Assembly: GCF_000733935.1 (NCBI RefSeq)
Contig: NZ_JPON01000001.1
Span: 930,001-994,000 of the forward strand
Source: Methylomarinum vadi
GTDB lineage: Bacteria > Pseudomonadota > Gammaproteobacteria > Methylococcales > Methylomonadaceae
Length of the DNA stretch: 64,000 bases
Reading direction: 5' to 3'
Under the pieces are notes generated by a model that searched no databases, had not been told where the DNA came from, and saw only the letters and a program-made list of their open reading frames with translations. Below are positions 44,349 to 53,516 of the stretch, one piece after another (positions within the stretch are counted from its first letter, which is position 1; each line of letters starts with the position of its first letter). Position numbers and translations under genes: made by a program.

Positions 44349-47300
44349 GCGAAAGCCAGGAAAAGCAAAAAGACAGCATAACCGTCAGTATCGTCCGGCT
44401 GTTCACGACCTCGCAACTGTCGCTGTTGTTTCTGATCATCTCGCTGCTGGCCGGCGCCGCCGCACTGGTATTGACGCCGCGCGAGGAAGACCCGCAAATC
44501 ATCGTGCCGGTCATGGACGTCTTCGTCGACTATCCCGGCGCCTCCAGCGAGGAAATCGAGATGCTGGTGACGACGCCGCTGGAGGCTTTGCTCAGCCAGA
44601 TCGACGGCGTCGAATATGTTTATTCGGCCTCGAGTCCCGGACAATCGGTGGTGACGGTACGCTATTATGTAGGCGAAGACTTGGAGCAAAGCCTGATCAA
44701 GACCCGCGACAAATTGTTGGCCAATCAGGACATCATTCCGCCAGGCGTCACCAACTGGCTGGTCAAGCCGGTCGAGATCGACGACGTGCCGACCGTGTTG
44801 ATTACGCTGTCCCCGCAGAACGAAGTCTACGATTCGATGGCGATCCGCCGTATCGCCGACGAGCTGATCGAGCGCCTGCGCGTCGTGGAAAACGTCGGTA
44901 AGAGCTGGGTGGTCGGCGGCACGGCAAGACGTATCACGGTCTATCCGGACCCGGTCAAGCTGGCCGCCCGCGAAACGACATTATTGGAAGTCAAGAAGGC
45001 CCTGGCCAACAGCAACGTCAACATGCAGGCCGGCAGCTTCGACAGCCACGACAAGGAGATTCTGCTGGAAGCCGGCCCACACTTCAAAACGCCCGAGCAA
45101 GTCGCCGCGACCGTGATCAAGAGCGTTAACGGCCGCCTGGTCTATCTGCGCGATGTCGCTCAAATCATAGACGGACCGCTCGACCCACGCCATTACACCC
45201 GTATCGGCTTCGGCCCGGCGGTCGAGGAGATGCGCACGATCGGCAAGGCGGTCGGTAACCATCCGGAGGCTGGCGAGGAACGCGAAGCGGTGACGCTGGC
45301 GATCGCCAAGCGCAAGGGCAGCAATGCGGTCAGCGTCGCCGAGGACGTATTGGCCTTGGCCGAGGAGTTGCGCGGCACCCTGGTTCCCGACGACGTGTTG
45401 ATGACGGTCAGCCGCAATTACGGGGAAACCGCCGATCACAAGGTCAACGAATTGGTCAAACACTTGGGGATAGCGATCCTGACGATCATCGTCCTGCTGG
45501 CGTTGGCCCTGGGGCTGAAGGAATCCTTCATTGTCTCGATCGCGGTGCCGATGACCTTCGCCGTGACCTTGTTGTTCGACTTGATCTTCGGCTACACGAT
45601 CAACCGGGTCACCTTGTTCGCGCTGATCCTGTCGCTCGGCCTGCTGGTCGACGACCCGATCGTCGACGTCGAGAATATCCACCGCCATTACAAAATGCGC
45701 AAGGAGCCGCCGTTGCGCGCCTTGCTGACGGCCGTCGATGAAGTGCGGCCGCCGACCATCCTGGCGACATTCGCGGTGATCGTGTCGTTTCTGCCGATGT
45801 TCTTCATCACCGGCATGATGGGACCGTACATGGCGCCGATGGCCTTCAACGTGCCGATCGCGATGCTGTTGTCATTGCTGATCGCTTTCACTGTGACCCC
45901 CTGGGCCAGTTACCGTCTGCTGAGAAAAGACTACGGCAAGGGCCACGGCAAGCCGTTCGAATTGAAAAACACCTTCGGTTTTCGCATCTACAAAGCGATT
46001 CTGGCACCTTTGATCGCCACCCCGGCCCGTTCGCGCTGGTTCTTATTGGCTATCTTCGTCGCCTTCGTCGCCTCGTCCATGCTGGCGGTGACCCGTGTCG
46101 TGCCGTTGAAGCTATTGCCTTTCGACAACAAAACCGAGTTGCAACTGGTCATCGACATGCCGCGCGGCACGACATTGGAGGAAACCGACGCCGTCGCCAC
46201 GGCGCTGGGCCGCTATCTGGCCACGGTCAACGAAGTCACCGATTACGAAACCTATGTTGGCCTGGCCTCGCCGATGGATTTCAACGGCATGGTGCGTCAC
46301 TATTATTTGCGCAAAGGCAGTCATGTCGGCGAGATTCGCATCAATCTGCTGCATAAGGAAAAACGCGAGCAGCAATCCCATGAGATCGCGTTGCGCATCC
46401 GTCCCGACATCGATCGCATCGAACGCCAATACGGCGCCAACATCAAGATCGTCGAATTGCCGCCCGGCCCGCCGGTACTGTCGACCGTCGTCGCCGAAGT
46501 CTACGGCCCGCCGGAAGCCAGTTATGACGACATCATCGCGGTCTCCGACCGGGTCAAGGCCGCGCTGAAACAAACCGAGGGCGTGGTCGATGTCGACGAC
46601 ATGGTCGATGCCGAACACGAACAGATTCATTTCCTGCTGAACCGCCCCAAAGCCGCGCTGAACGGCGTCACGACCGAACAGGTCGCCAATACGCTGAAAC
46701 TAGCACTGGCCGGAGAGAATGTCGGCACCGTGCATATCGTCAGCGAACGCCAGCCCTTGCTGATTCATCTGCAACTACCTAGGCCGCTGCGCTCCTCGGC
46801 CGCCGATCTGCTGGCACTCCGGGTCAAGACCGACGACGACAAGCTAATTTCGCTCGGCGAAATCGGCACGATAATCGAGGAAAACGCCAGCCGTACGATT
46901 TATCATAAAAATCTGCAGCGGCTGTCCTACGTCACCGCGGAAATGGCCGGCCGTAGCCCGGTCGAGGCGGTATTGGATATGTATGACTGGCTGGATAACA
47001 ATCCGCTGCCGGCAGGCTATCATGCCGAACTCGCCGGCGAAGGGGAATGGAAGATCACCGTCGACGTGTTCCGCGACCTCGGCCTGGCCTTTGGCGCGGC
47101 GATGGTGATGATTTATGTGCTGTTGGTCGGCCAGACTGGTTCGCTCGGCATTCCGTTGATCATGATGATCGCGATTCCGTTGACCGTGATCGGCATCATG
47201 CCGGGCTTCTGGTTCATCAACCTGTTCACGGAGCCGGTCGGAGACTACGCCAATCCGGTCTACTTCACCGCGACGGCGATGATCGGCATGATCGCCTTGG

Positions 47301-47617
47301 CCGGTATCGTCGTGCGTAACTCGATTATCCTGATCGATTTCATCGAGCGCGCCTACAACCGAGATCGCGAGACAACCCTGGCCGATGCGCTGATCGAGGC
47401 CGGCGCGACCCGGCTGACGCCGATCTTCCTTACCGCCGCTGCCGCGGTGTTCGGCTCGGCCATCATCGTACTTGACCCGATCTTTTCCGGCCTGGCCTGG
47501 AGCTTCATTTTCGGCATCATCGCCTCGACGCTGTTCTCGCTGGTCGTGATCCCAGTAGTGTATTACCTGATCATGCGCAACAAGCCGAAGCAGATGGATG
47601 TCGAGGAAGAATTGTAA
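44345..47617 (+). CDS. RND efflux permease (AcrB-like, hydrophobe/amphiphile type)
   Basis: A 1,090-residue inner membrane pump with twelve membrane helices in two halves. PREEDPQIIVPVMDVFVDYPGASSEEIEMLV near the N-terminus and LSLGLLVDDPIVDVENIHRH around residue 440 (family VDDAIVVVEN) mark the RND fold; the substitution DDPIVD retains the two Asp of the proton relay. The second half ends GLAWSFIFGIIASTLFSLVVIPVVYYL. It resembles a subgroup whose substrates are unknown, distant from metal pumps such as CusA. The operon order TolC-adaptor-pump is complete. Confidence 0.9.
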   Translation: MSESQEKQKDSITVSIVRLFTTSQLSLLFLIISLLAGAAALVLTPREEDPQIIVPVMDVFVDYPGASSEEIEMLVTTPLEALLSQIDGVEYVYSASSPGQSVVTVRYYVGEDLEQSLIKTRDKLLANQDIIPPGVTNWLVKPVEIDDVPTVLITLSPQNEVYDSMAIRRIADELIERLRVVENVGKSWVVGGTARRITVYPDPVKLAARETTLLEVKKALANSNVNMQAGSFDSHDKEILLEAGPHFKTPEQVAATVIKSVNGRLVYLRDVAQIIDGPLDPRHYTRIGFGPAVEEMRTIGKAVGNHPEAGEEREAVTLAIAKRKGSNAVSVAEDVLALAEELRGTLVPDDVLMTVSRNYGETADHKVNELVKHLGIAILTIIVLLALALGLKESFIVSIAVPMTFAVTLLFDLIFGYTINRVTLFALILSLGLLVDDPIVDVENIHRHYKMRKEPPLRALLTAVDEVRPPTILATFAVIVSFLPMFFITGMMGPYMAPMAFNVPIAMLLSLLIAFTVTPWASYRLLRKDYGKGHGKPFELKNTFGFRIYKAILAPLIATPARSRWFLLAIFVAFVASSMLAVTRVVPLKLLPFDNKTELQLVIDMPRGTTLEETDAVATALGRYLATVNEVTDYETYVGLASPMDFNGMVRHYYLRKGSHVGEIRINLLHKEKREQQSHEIALRIRPDIDRIERQYGANIKIVELPPGPPVLSTVVAEVYGPPEASYDDIIAVSDRVKAALKQTEGVVDVDDMVDAEHEQIHFLLNRPKAALNGVTTEQVANTLKLALAGENVGTVHIVSERQPLLIHLQLPRPLRSSAADLLALRVKTDDDKLISLGEIGTIIEENASRTIYHKNLQRLSYVTAEMAGRSPVEAVLDMYDWLDNNPLPAGYHAELAGEGEWKITVDVFRDLGLAFGAAMVMIYVLLVGQTGSLGIPLIMMIAIPLTVIGIMPGFWFINLFTEPVGDYANPVYFTATAMIGMIALAGIVVRNSIILIDFIERAYNRDRETTLADALIEAGATRLTPIFLTAAAAVFGSAIIVLDPIFSGLAWSFIFGIIASTLFSLVVIPVVYYLIMRNKPKQMDVEEEL

Positions 47618-48046
47618 GGCGCTCTATGCGTTAATGCCGATAACGTAAGTAGTTATCTCGGCAGGAAGTGCCGAGTTTAAATAACAGGGATGTTACACAA
47701 GCCTTCCGGTCTTGCTCAGGATTTGGCTAAAAACCGCCGGAAACGTATTTTCAACCTATAGGGAATCCTTGGAGGTAATAGCCCGATATGCGGTTTAGTA
47801 TGCATTTCCACGCAGAGTGCGGGAATGATTGGGGTAACCCTGAACAAAGTTGATTACGACCATATTCTTATCATAGTCCGTCCCCAATTCTCCGCTGGAA
47901 GAAGCGCAGAGACGAGACCTTTGCCGCAACGCATTCCGTGCGCCTGTCAACATAATTATTTGACTTCAAAGTAGTTTCTGTGTCTATATCTCAGTTCCAC
48001 ATGACATAACGTGGACCAACAATAATTATAAAAGAGAGGTATTGCT
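47618..48046 (+). other. Gene-free stretch between the RND operon and the PuuD-like gene
   Basis: No convincing gene is seen in these 429 bases. A hairpin CTCGGCA-GGAAG-TGCCGAG at 47657-47675, followed by TTTAAAT, may end the RND transcript. TTGACT at 47960-47965 is a possible -35 box for the next gene, with TATATC 19 bases further on as a poor -10 box. Confidence 0.45.
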
Positions 48047-48745
48047 ATGGATTTATTTACGACCAAAATCGGTATTGAAATGCTGTTGCGTTGGGGGCAT
48101 TTCCTGGCTGGCGTCACCTGGATAGGATTGCTTTATTATTTTAATTTTGTCCAAACCGAATATTTCAAAGAAGCCGAAGCGGCCGCCAAAGCGGATGCCG
48201 TACAGAAACTGGTGCCGCGCGCTTTATGGTGGTTCCGCTGGGGGGCGCTTTTCACCTTATTGACGGGGCTGGGTATTTTCGCGGTGCGTGGCGGCGGCAT
48301 GTCGATGGACATTTACGTTGGCGCCCTGCTTGGGCTGTTCATGTTCTTGAATGTCTGGCTCATCATCTGGCCGAAGCAGAAAATCGTCATTGCTTCGGCC
48401 AAACAAGTCGCGGAAGGAGGCAGTGCATTGCCGGAAGCGACCGATGCGTTAGCGACCGCAGGCTTGGCATCGAGAACGAATACCCTGTTTTCAATTCCGA
48501 TGCTGTTTTTCATGGGCGCCTCCGCCCACTATCCGCATAGTTTCAGCCTGCCTGCCCTGATTGTCGCCATCGCAATTATTCTGGTGCTGGAATACAACGG
48601 CGCCTATCCGGCCATCAAGCAATTCGCTCCGCTCAATAAACTGCCCGCAGGCGGCAAAATAAAGCTGATTGCCAGCGTCAACGGCGTCATCCATATCGGT
48701 TTAGGTCTGACGATTATCTTGTTCTTCGTTCTCGATATGTTGTAA
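48047..48745 (+). CDS. PuuD-type membrane protein (urate oxidase N-terminal domain, PF06181-like)
   Basis: A 232-residue membrane protein with about seven helices. WGHFLAGVTWIGLLYYFNFVQTEYF near residue 17 and ALWWFRWGALFTLLTGL near residue 60 match the membrane part of PuuD, a urate hydroxylase in Rhizobiales and relatives. The PuuD C-terminal cytochrome c domain is missing, so this is the membrane domain alone. No purine genes are nearby, and a role in urate degradation is therefore uncertain. GAGAGG is about seven bases upstream of the ATG. A good terminator follows. Confidence 0.78.
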   Translation: MDLFTTKIGIEMLLRWGHFLAGVTWIGLLYYFNFVQTEYFKEAEAAAKADAVQKLVPRALWWFRWGALFTLLTGLGIFAVRGGGMSMDIYVGALLGLFMFLNVWLIIWPKQKIVIASAKQVAEGGSALPEATDALATAGLASRTNTLFSIPMLFFMGASAHYPHSFSLPALIVAIAIILVLEYNGAYPAIKQFAPLNKLPAGGKIKLIASVNGVIHIGLGLTIILFFVLDML

Positions 48746-48801
48746 CGAGATGCGGCGAAACATTTGTTCCGTTGCCTTCGAGCGATAGCGAATCAAGCAA
48801 T

Positions 48802-48832
48802 AAGCCGACCGGGAAAATCCCGGCGGCTTTTT
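48802..48832 (+). terminator. Rho-independent terminator after the PuuD-like gene
   Basis: AAGCCG-A-CCGGGA / TCCCGG-CGGCTT forms a 12-bp stem with one bulge, followed by TTT and T-rich sequence. It is 57 bases after the stop and lies between converging genes. Confidence 0.75.
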
Positions 48833-48868
48833 AGCCGGCATTCACTCTAATTCCTACCGCGCAAGCCA

Positions 48869-50053
48869 TTAGAGCTCCTTATCACTCGAAAAAGATTCCA
48901 CTTTATTGGCGGAAATGATGTGACTGATCATCTGTTCTACCCCCTCCAACTCATGCTCAAAGATGTCGGTGCGATAAGCTTCGGTAGCGGTATTCACCCG
49001 GGAATCGAGCATGGCCTGTCCTGTTCCTTCGACGTTGATTCGGGTCAATGTCGACAGTCCCGGTTGCAGCGGCCGTTGCTTTAGTTCTTCCGGATCGAGG
49101 CCGATACGCACCGGCACTCGTTCGGCGATATGGATAAAATTGCCGCTGGCATTGTCGGTCGGCAACAAGGCGAAGGCGCTGCCGGTGCCGGGATTGATAC
49201 CTTCCACCACGCCGTGGTAAATGCGTTCGTCGCCGTAGGAGTCGACCTTGATCTCGGCCGTTTGGCCCGGTCTGACTCGGGCGATTTTGGTCTCCAGCAG
49301 GTTAGCCTCCACCCACAGATCCTGCAGCGGTACGATCACCAACAATGGCGTGCCTGCCTCGACGCGATCGCCGATTTGGGCGCGGCGTTTGGCGACGAAG
49401 CCGGAAACAGGCGCGATGACATCGCGGCGATGATATTCCAGATAGGCTCGTCTCAACCGGCTTGTCGCCTTTTCGACAGAGGGATGTGTTTCCAGGTTTT
49501 CAACAAGCACCTGAGCTTCGATGCCCATTTTCTCGGCGCGGATCGCGGCGATTTCGGCCTTCAATTGACGTATTTGATCTTCGGCGTTCTGTACTTTCTG
49601 ATCGGATACGGCGCCTTCCTTCGCCGCCGCCTGAAACCGGCGCAGGTCATGTCGGACCCGTTTCAAAGCCGCCTGGCGCGCGGTGACGCGCTGCACTAGG
49701 GTTTCGATGTTGGCCTGCAAGGCGACGATATCGCGCACTGTCTCGCCCAGTTCGGCCCGGGCTTGTTGCAAGGCGATTTTCGCCCGGGTGCCATCCAGCT
49801 TGACCAAGGTCTGCCCCCTTTTAACCTGTTGGGTATCTTCCGCCAGGATCTCGACAATGGTACCGTCGGTTTGTGTCTTAACGGTAATTAAATGGCCAGT
49901 CACGAAGGCATCGTCGGTCGTCACCCAGTCCCTGTTCGAATACCACCAATAGCCGAAATAAGCCATGCACGCCGCTATTATAAACGCCGTTACCGCGAGC
50001 AAGCGACGGTTACGTTGGCGCATGATTTCCTTGGGTCGGATGGTTTTCTGCAT
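48869..50053 (-). CDS. emrA: EmrA-type membrane fusion protein
   Basis: A 394-residue HlyD-family adaptor with one N-terminal helix. YSNRDWVTTDDAFVTGHLITVKTQTDGTIVEI (about residue 38) is the EmrA start, followed by a long coiled coil and the second lipoyl half RRDVIAPVSGFVAKRRAQIGDRVEAGTPLL. The C-terminal LSTLTRINVEG is typical. It links the EmrB-type pump to the outer membrane lipoprotein. The ATG at 50053 lies eight bases after the OprM-type stop. It is last in the five-gene operon. Confidence 0.88.
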   Translation of the reverse strand: MQKTIRPKEIMRQRNRRLLAVTAFIIAACMAYFGYWWYSNRDWVTTDDAFVTGHLITVKTQTDGTIVEILAEDTQQVKRGQTLVKLDGTRAKIALQQARAELGETVRDIVALQANIETLVQRVTARQAALKRVRHDLRRFQAAAKEGAVSDQKVQNAEDQIRQLKAEIAAIRAEKMGIEAQVLVENLETHPSVEKATSRLRRAYLEYHRRDVIAPVSGFVAKRRAQIGDRVEAGTPLLVIVPLQDLWVEANLLETKIARVRPGQTAEIKVDSYGDERIYHGVVEGINPGTGSAFALLPTDNASGNFIHIAERVPVRIGLDPEELKQRPLQPGLSTLTRINVEGTGQAMLDSRVNTATEAYRTDIFEHELEGVEQMISHIISANKVESFSSDKEL

Positions 50054-50060
50054 ACTCTGT

Positions 50061-51485
50061 TTAGTCGGGTGTCTTCGTGTCAAAACCGCCGCCCAGCGCT
50101 TTCAATAACCCGGTGGCGGCTTGCAAATGCCGGTTTTCCAAAGAGGCCAAGCGCAAATGTTCGCGGTATTCGGCGTTGCGTGCCTGCAATAATTGTGTTC
50201 TGTCATGCAAACCTTGGCGATAAAGCACTTCCGCCAGTCTGCGCGTTTCCGACATCGCATTTATGGTTCGGCGTTGTTCATTCAGGCGCGCTTCGCTTTC
50301 TTGCCATCGAACCAGGGCATCGGCTACTTCTTGCACTGCCCTGAGCACTTGACCGTTATAACGTTCGACAGCTTCATCGTAGAATGCTTCGCGGTAATAG
50401 AGTCGGGCCCGCAACCGGCCGCCCTCGAACAACGGAAACTGGATCGATGGTCCCACCGCATAGGCCAGACTGGAGCCTTCCAACAGCACGTCGGACAGGC
50501 TGACGCTGTGCAACCCGGCAAAGGACACCAAATTGACATCGGGATAAAACGCAGTTTCGGCCACCTTGATTTCCTCCGCTGCCGCTTCGACCCACAAGCG
50601 CGTCGCCATCACATCCGGCCGATGGGCCAATAAATGCAGCGGTAAATCCGCCGGCAATTCCGGCGCCGCTAACGACAACTCTTCGGCAATAACGATCTCG
50701 TCGCCCCAATCGGGCCCTTTACCGGCCAACGCGGCCAAGCGATGTCGGTGCACTGCCGACTCGGCGTTTATCGCCATTTCATGCTGCCGAGCCTGATTCA
50801 ACGCCCGCTCGGCATCGAGCACCGGGCCGGTGGCAACCAGACCTTGCTGCAGCCGGACTTGGCTCAAGTGCAATAATTGCTCCTGACAAACCACTATTTT
50901 GTTTATGCTAAGTCGTTTCTTCTCCGCCGCCAATAAATCGAAATACACCTTCGCCACCGCGACCGACAACAACAACCGGGCATCGGCCAGTTCCGTTTCA
51001 CTGGCCATCGCTTCGCCGACGGCGGCCTGCAGCGCGGCCTTATCCCTTCCCCACAAATCCAGGTGATAGCGCAGCACCAATGGGTTGATCAGCACTTGGC
51101 GAAAATGCTCGCCGGCCAATTTAGCCTGGGTACTGTTGGCCGAGAAACGTTGCGCACTGAAGCTGACATTGGCCTGCACGGTCGGATACAATTCGGCCGC
51201 TTGCACGTCGACCACGGCCTCGGATTGTCTTAAACGGGCCGCAACCGATTTCAAGTCGGGATTGTTGCGTAAAGCCGTGGTAATCAAATCGTCCAGTTCG
51301 GGAGAGCGGAATTGCCGCCACCACTTCCGTTCCGGCCAATGGCCATGCCGATTCAATTCGCTGGCGGCTAAAGTCTTATCCAACCGGGGAGCCTCAATCA
51401 TTGTGGCCCGCTCGCTCGGTTCCGGCCGTAACGCGCAACCGGTCAATAACAAACATATCAGGCTGATGCGGAGGCAAGCGTGCAA
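50061..51485 (-). CDS. OprM/NodT-family outer membrane efflux lipoprotein
   Basis: A 474-residue outer membrane factor. The lipobox is LLLTGC at residue 17, then the NodT/OprM features WWRQFRSPELDDLITTALRNNPDL (about residue 60) and HLLAHRPDVMATRLWVEAAAEEI (about residue 290) with YPDVNLVSFAGL follow. I start at the TTG at 51485, which has GGGAGG six bases upstream inside the end of emrB and begins the signal peptide. The frame is open far upstream, but that extension has no signal and overlaps emrB. Four bases separate the emrB stop and this start. Confidence 0.87.
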   Translation of the reverse strand: MHACLRISLICLLLTGCALRPEPSERATMIEAPRLDKTLAASELNRHGHWPERKWWRQFRSPELDDLITTALRNNPDLKSVAARLRQSEAVVDVQAAELYPTVQANVSFSAQRFSANSTQAKLAGEHFRQVLINPLVLRYHLDLWGRDKAALQAAVGEAMASETELADARLLLSVAVAKVYFDLLAAEKKRLSINKIVVCQEQLLHLSQVRLQQGLVATGPVLDAERALNQARQHEMAINAESAVHRHRLAALAGKGPDWGDEIVIAEELSLAAPELPADLPLHLLAHRPDVMATRLWVEAAAEEIKVAETAFYPDVNLVSFAGLHSVSLSDVLLEGSSLAYAVGPSIQFPLFEGGRLRARLYYREAFYDEAVERYNGQVLRAVQEVADALVRWQESEARLNEQRRTINAMSETRRLAEVLYRQGLHDRTQLLQARNAEYREHLRLASLENRHLQAATGLLKALGGGFDTKTPD

Positions 51486-51487
51486 CT

Positions 51488-53068
51488 TTAAACCTCCCGC
51501 ACCAACAAAGCCAAAGCCCGACGCCGCATGCGTTGCGCCAGCGTGCCCTTGGCGGGCTGACGGGTCGGATGGGCCAACCAAACCAACAACGACAAGGCAA
51601 TGAACACGCAACCGGCAAGCCAAAAGGCATCGTTGATCGCCCGGATCGCCGCCTGCTCGCGCCCCATCCCGGCGAATTGAATCAGCGCGGTGGAACCGGA
51701 AAACCCTGAGTCTGTGAGTAATTCGATGGATTCGCTGAAACGCTGGTCGAACGGCGTATGGGTTTCGGCAAAATGGGTCTGATGCAGCGGCGTGAGAAAA
51801 TAGAAAACGATGCCTTGGAAGGAAATGCCGATGGCGCCGGCCGCGATGCGTAGCGACGTGGCTAATTCCACGGCCCGCCATTGCCGATCCGGCGGCAAAC
51901 CATGCAGCAGCAACGCCGTCAGCGGCGCGAAGAAACTGCCCAGGCAGATCCCTTCCAACAACTTGGGCCAGAACAACTGCTGGTAGGCATCGAAATGTTC
52001 GAACCGGCTCAACCAGAAATACGTGCCGGCGAAGCCGAGAAGATTGAGCGAAGCCAGCAGGCGGGCGTCGACATGTTTGACGATTTGATGGAAACCGCCG
52101 GCCACCGGCTTGGCGAAAATCGCCATCGGCAAAAAGACCAGGCCGGCCAGAAACGACGAATAACCCATGGTCAATTGCAACTGCACGACCAGCAGCGACA
52201 ACAAGCCTTGAAAGAACATAAAGCCGAAGAACAACACTAGCGTACCGATGGCGAAATTTCGTTGCGCGAACAAACGTATATCCAGAAACGGATGGCGCAC
52301 GCTCAATTCCCAGACCACCCAATAACTTAGTGCCATCAAGCAAAACCCCAACAATCCCATCAGATAAAGAGAATTATTCCAATCCCAATCGTTGCCTTGA
52401 TTCAGCAAGGTCTGAAAGGAAGCCAACGCTGCCAGTAATAATAGAAAGCCGACCAGGTCGAAACGGCGGCGGATCAATTTGGCTCCGCGTCGGTATAAAA
52501 GCGCACCGACGATGCCGGCGATCGCTAATGCTAGCGGAACATTGATGATAAACAACCAGCGCCAGCCCAGGTTGTCGGCGATCCAGCCGCCGCACGGCGG
52601 ACCGAACGTGAACGGCGTCAAGGTGAACAAGGTCCAGACGCCGATACCGATATTCTTGCGCCGCTGCGGGTATTCCTTCATCAACATCGACTGTCCCAAC
52701 GGCAAGGTCATGCCGCCGGAAAATCCCAACACGATACGCGCTGCCAAGAACTCATACAACGAGCTGCTGTAGGCACAGACGGTCGATGCCAGGGCGAACA
52801 CGATAAAGGCCCAAACCAAGGGGCGGTATTCGCCCAAGCGCCGCGACATCCATATCCCCACCGGCAAGGCCAAGGCCAGACCCAACATATAGTCGGTTTG
52901 AGTCCAGGTCGCAAAGCTGGGCGGTATCGACAAACCGCCGACAACACGTGGCAACATGGCGATATAGGCGCCGGCATTGAACAGGACGACGGCATGACCG
53001 AGTCCCAAGCAAAGATTGAATAGAACGAAACGCCAACCGCGCAGCTTTTTGGGGAAGACCTCGGACAT
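51488..53068 (-). CDS. emrB: EmrB-type MFS drug efflux transporter (DHA2, 14 helices)
   Basis: A 526-residue major facilitator with about 14 hydrophobic helices. ATWTQTDYMLGLALALPVGIWMSRRLGE (about residue 53) corresponds to motif A of the DHA2 group, and ARIVLGFSGGMTLPLGQSMLM to motif C-like sequence. The GPPCGGWIADNLGWRWLFIINVP segment is diagnostic of EmrB. With EmrA and the OprM-type protein it can form a pump across both membranes. Substrate unknown; probably hydrophobic compounds or acids. It starts seven bases after the small membrane protein. Confidence 0.9.
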   Translation of the reverse strand: MSEVFPKKLRGWRFVLFNLCLGLGHAVVLFNAGAYIAMLPRVVGGLSIPPSFATWTQTDYMLGLALALPVGIWMSRRLGEYRPLVWAFIVFALASTVCAYSSSLYEFLAARIVLGFSGGMTLPLGQSMLMKEYPQRRKNIGIGVWTLFTLTPFTFGPPCGGWIADNLGWRWLFIINVPLALAIAGIVGALLYRRGAKLIRRRFDLVGFLLLLAALASFQTLLNQGNDWDWNNSLYLMGLLGFCLMALSYWVVWELSVRHPFLDIRLFAQRNFAIGTLVLFFGFMFFQGLLSLLVVQLQLTMGYSSFLAGLVFLPMAIFAKPVAGGFHQIVKHVDARLLASLNLLGFAGTYFWLSRFEHFDAYQQLFWPKLLEGICLGSFFAPLTALLLHGLPPDRQWRAVELATSLRIAAGAIGISFQGIVFYFLTPLHQTHFAETHTPFDQRFSESIELLTDSGFSGSTALIQFAGMGREQAAIRAINDAFWLAGCVFIALSLLVWLAHPTRQPAKGTLAQRMRRRALALLVREV

Positions 53069-53074
53069 CGTTCT

Positions 53075-53506
53075 TCAGCTAAACCAAGCCAACATCATCA
53101 GACCGAAACCCAGCGATACGCCCACATACAGTTGCGTCTTGATCAAGAGTGACGACCGGCGCCAATAGGCGTAGAACGCATGAACAAAACGGTTCCTAGA
53201 AGCGATAAACTGACGCTTGCAGATGGCAAGCCAGCTAGCAATACGGCCTACTAACCGGTAGAGGAAAACAGCTCCTATCGACAGCATCAAATAAAAAACG
53301 ATGATCTGCGTGGTATGGCGGCCGGTATGAAAAAGATGTTCGACTAACAGATCCAAGCTGAATTCGAGCAGCTCGAAGGCACCGTGCAAGAACTCGAATA
53401 GCAAATCGGGCTGCATCAGTCCCCCGGTCAACAGCGTTCCGGCGACCCATTTAAACTTAATCGATAACAGGGCTTTCAAATAAATATTTCCTAACAATAC
53501 CGGCAT
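53075..53506 (-). CDS. Small membrane protein of the EmrAB operon (unknown)
   Basis: A 143-residue protein with an amphipathic N-terminus, a hydrophobic segment near residues 70-90 (TTQIIVFYLMLSIGAVFLYRLVG) and one near the C-terminus (LYVGVSLGFGLMML). The middle has an acidic, Leu/Phe-rich stretch. I do not recognise a family. The ATG at 53506 has GGAGG six bases upstream, which fixes the start. It starts 10 bases after the lipoprotein stop and ends seven bases before emrB, so it is part of the pump operon. Confidence 0.72.
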   Translation of the reverse strand: MPVLLGNIYLKALLSIKFKWVAGTLLTGGLMQPDLLFEFLHGAFELLEFSLDLLVEHLFHTGRHTTQIIVFYLMLSIGAVFLYRLVGRIASWLAICKRQFIASRNRFVHAFYAYWRRSSLLIKTQLYVGVSLGFGLMMLAWFS

Positions 53507-53516
53507 GCCAAGCCTC

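Noticed and set aside
44981-45688. 235-codon minus-strand frame opposite the RND pump
   Set aside because: Same reason: the pump frame is complete, and the opposite sequence has low-complexity Gln/Asp/Arg composition.
51486-52343. Longer start of the OprM-type gene, adding 286 residues
   Set aside because: The extension overlaps emrB, has no signal peptide, and the TTG at 51485 has a good binding site and lipobox.
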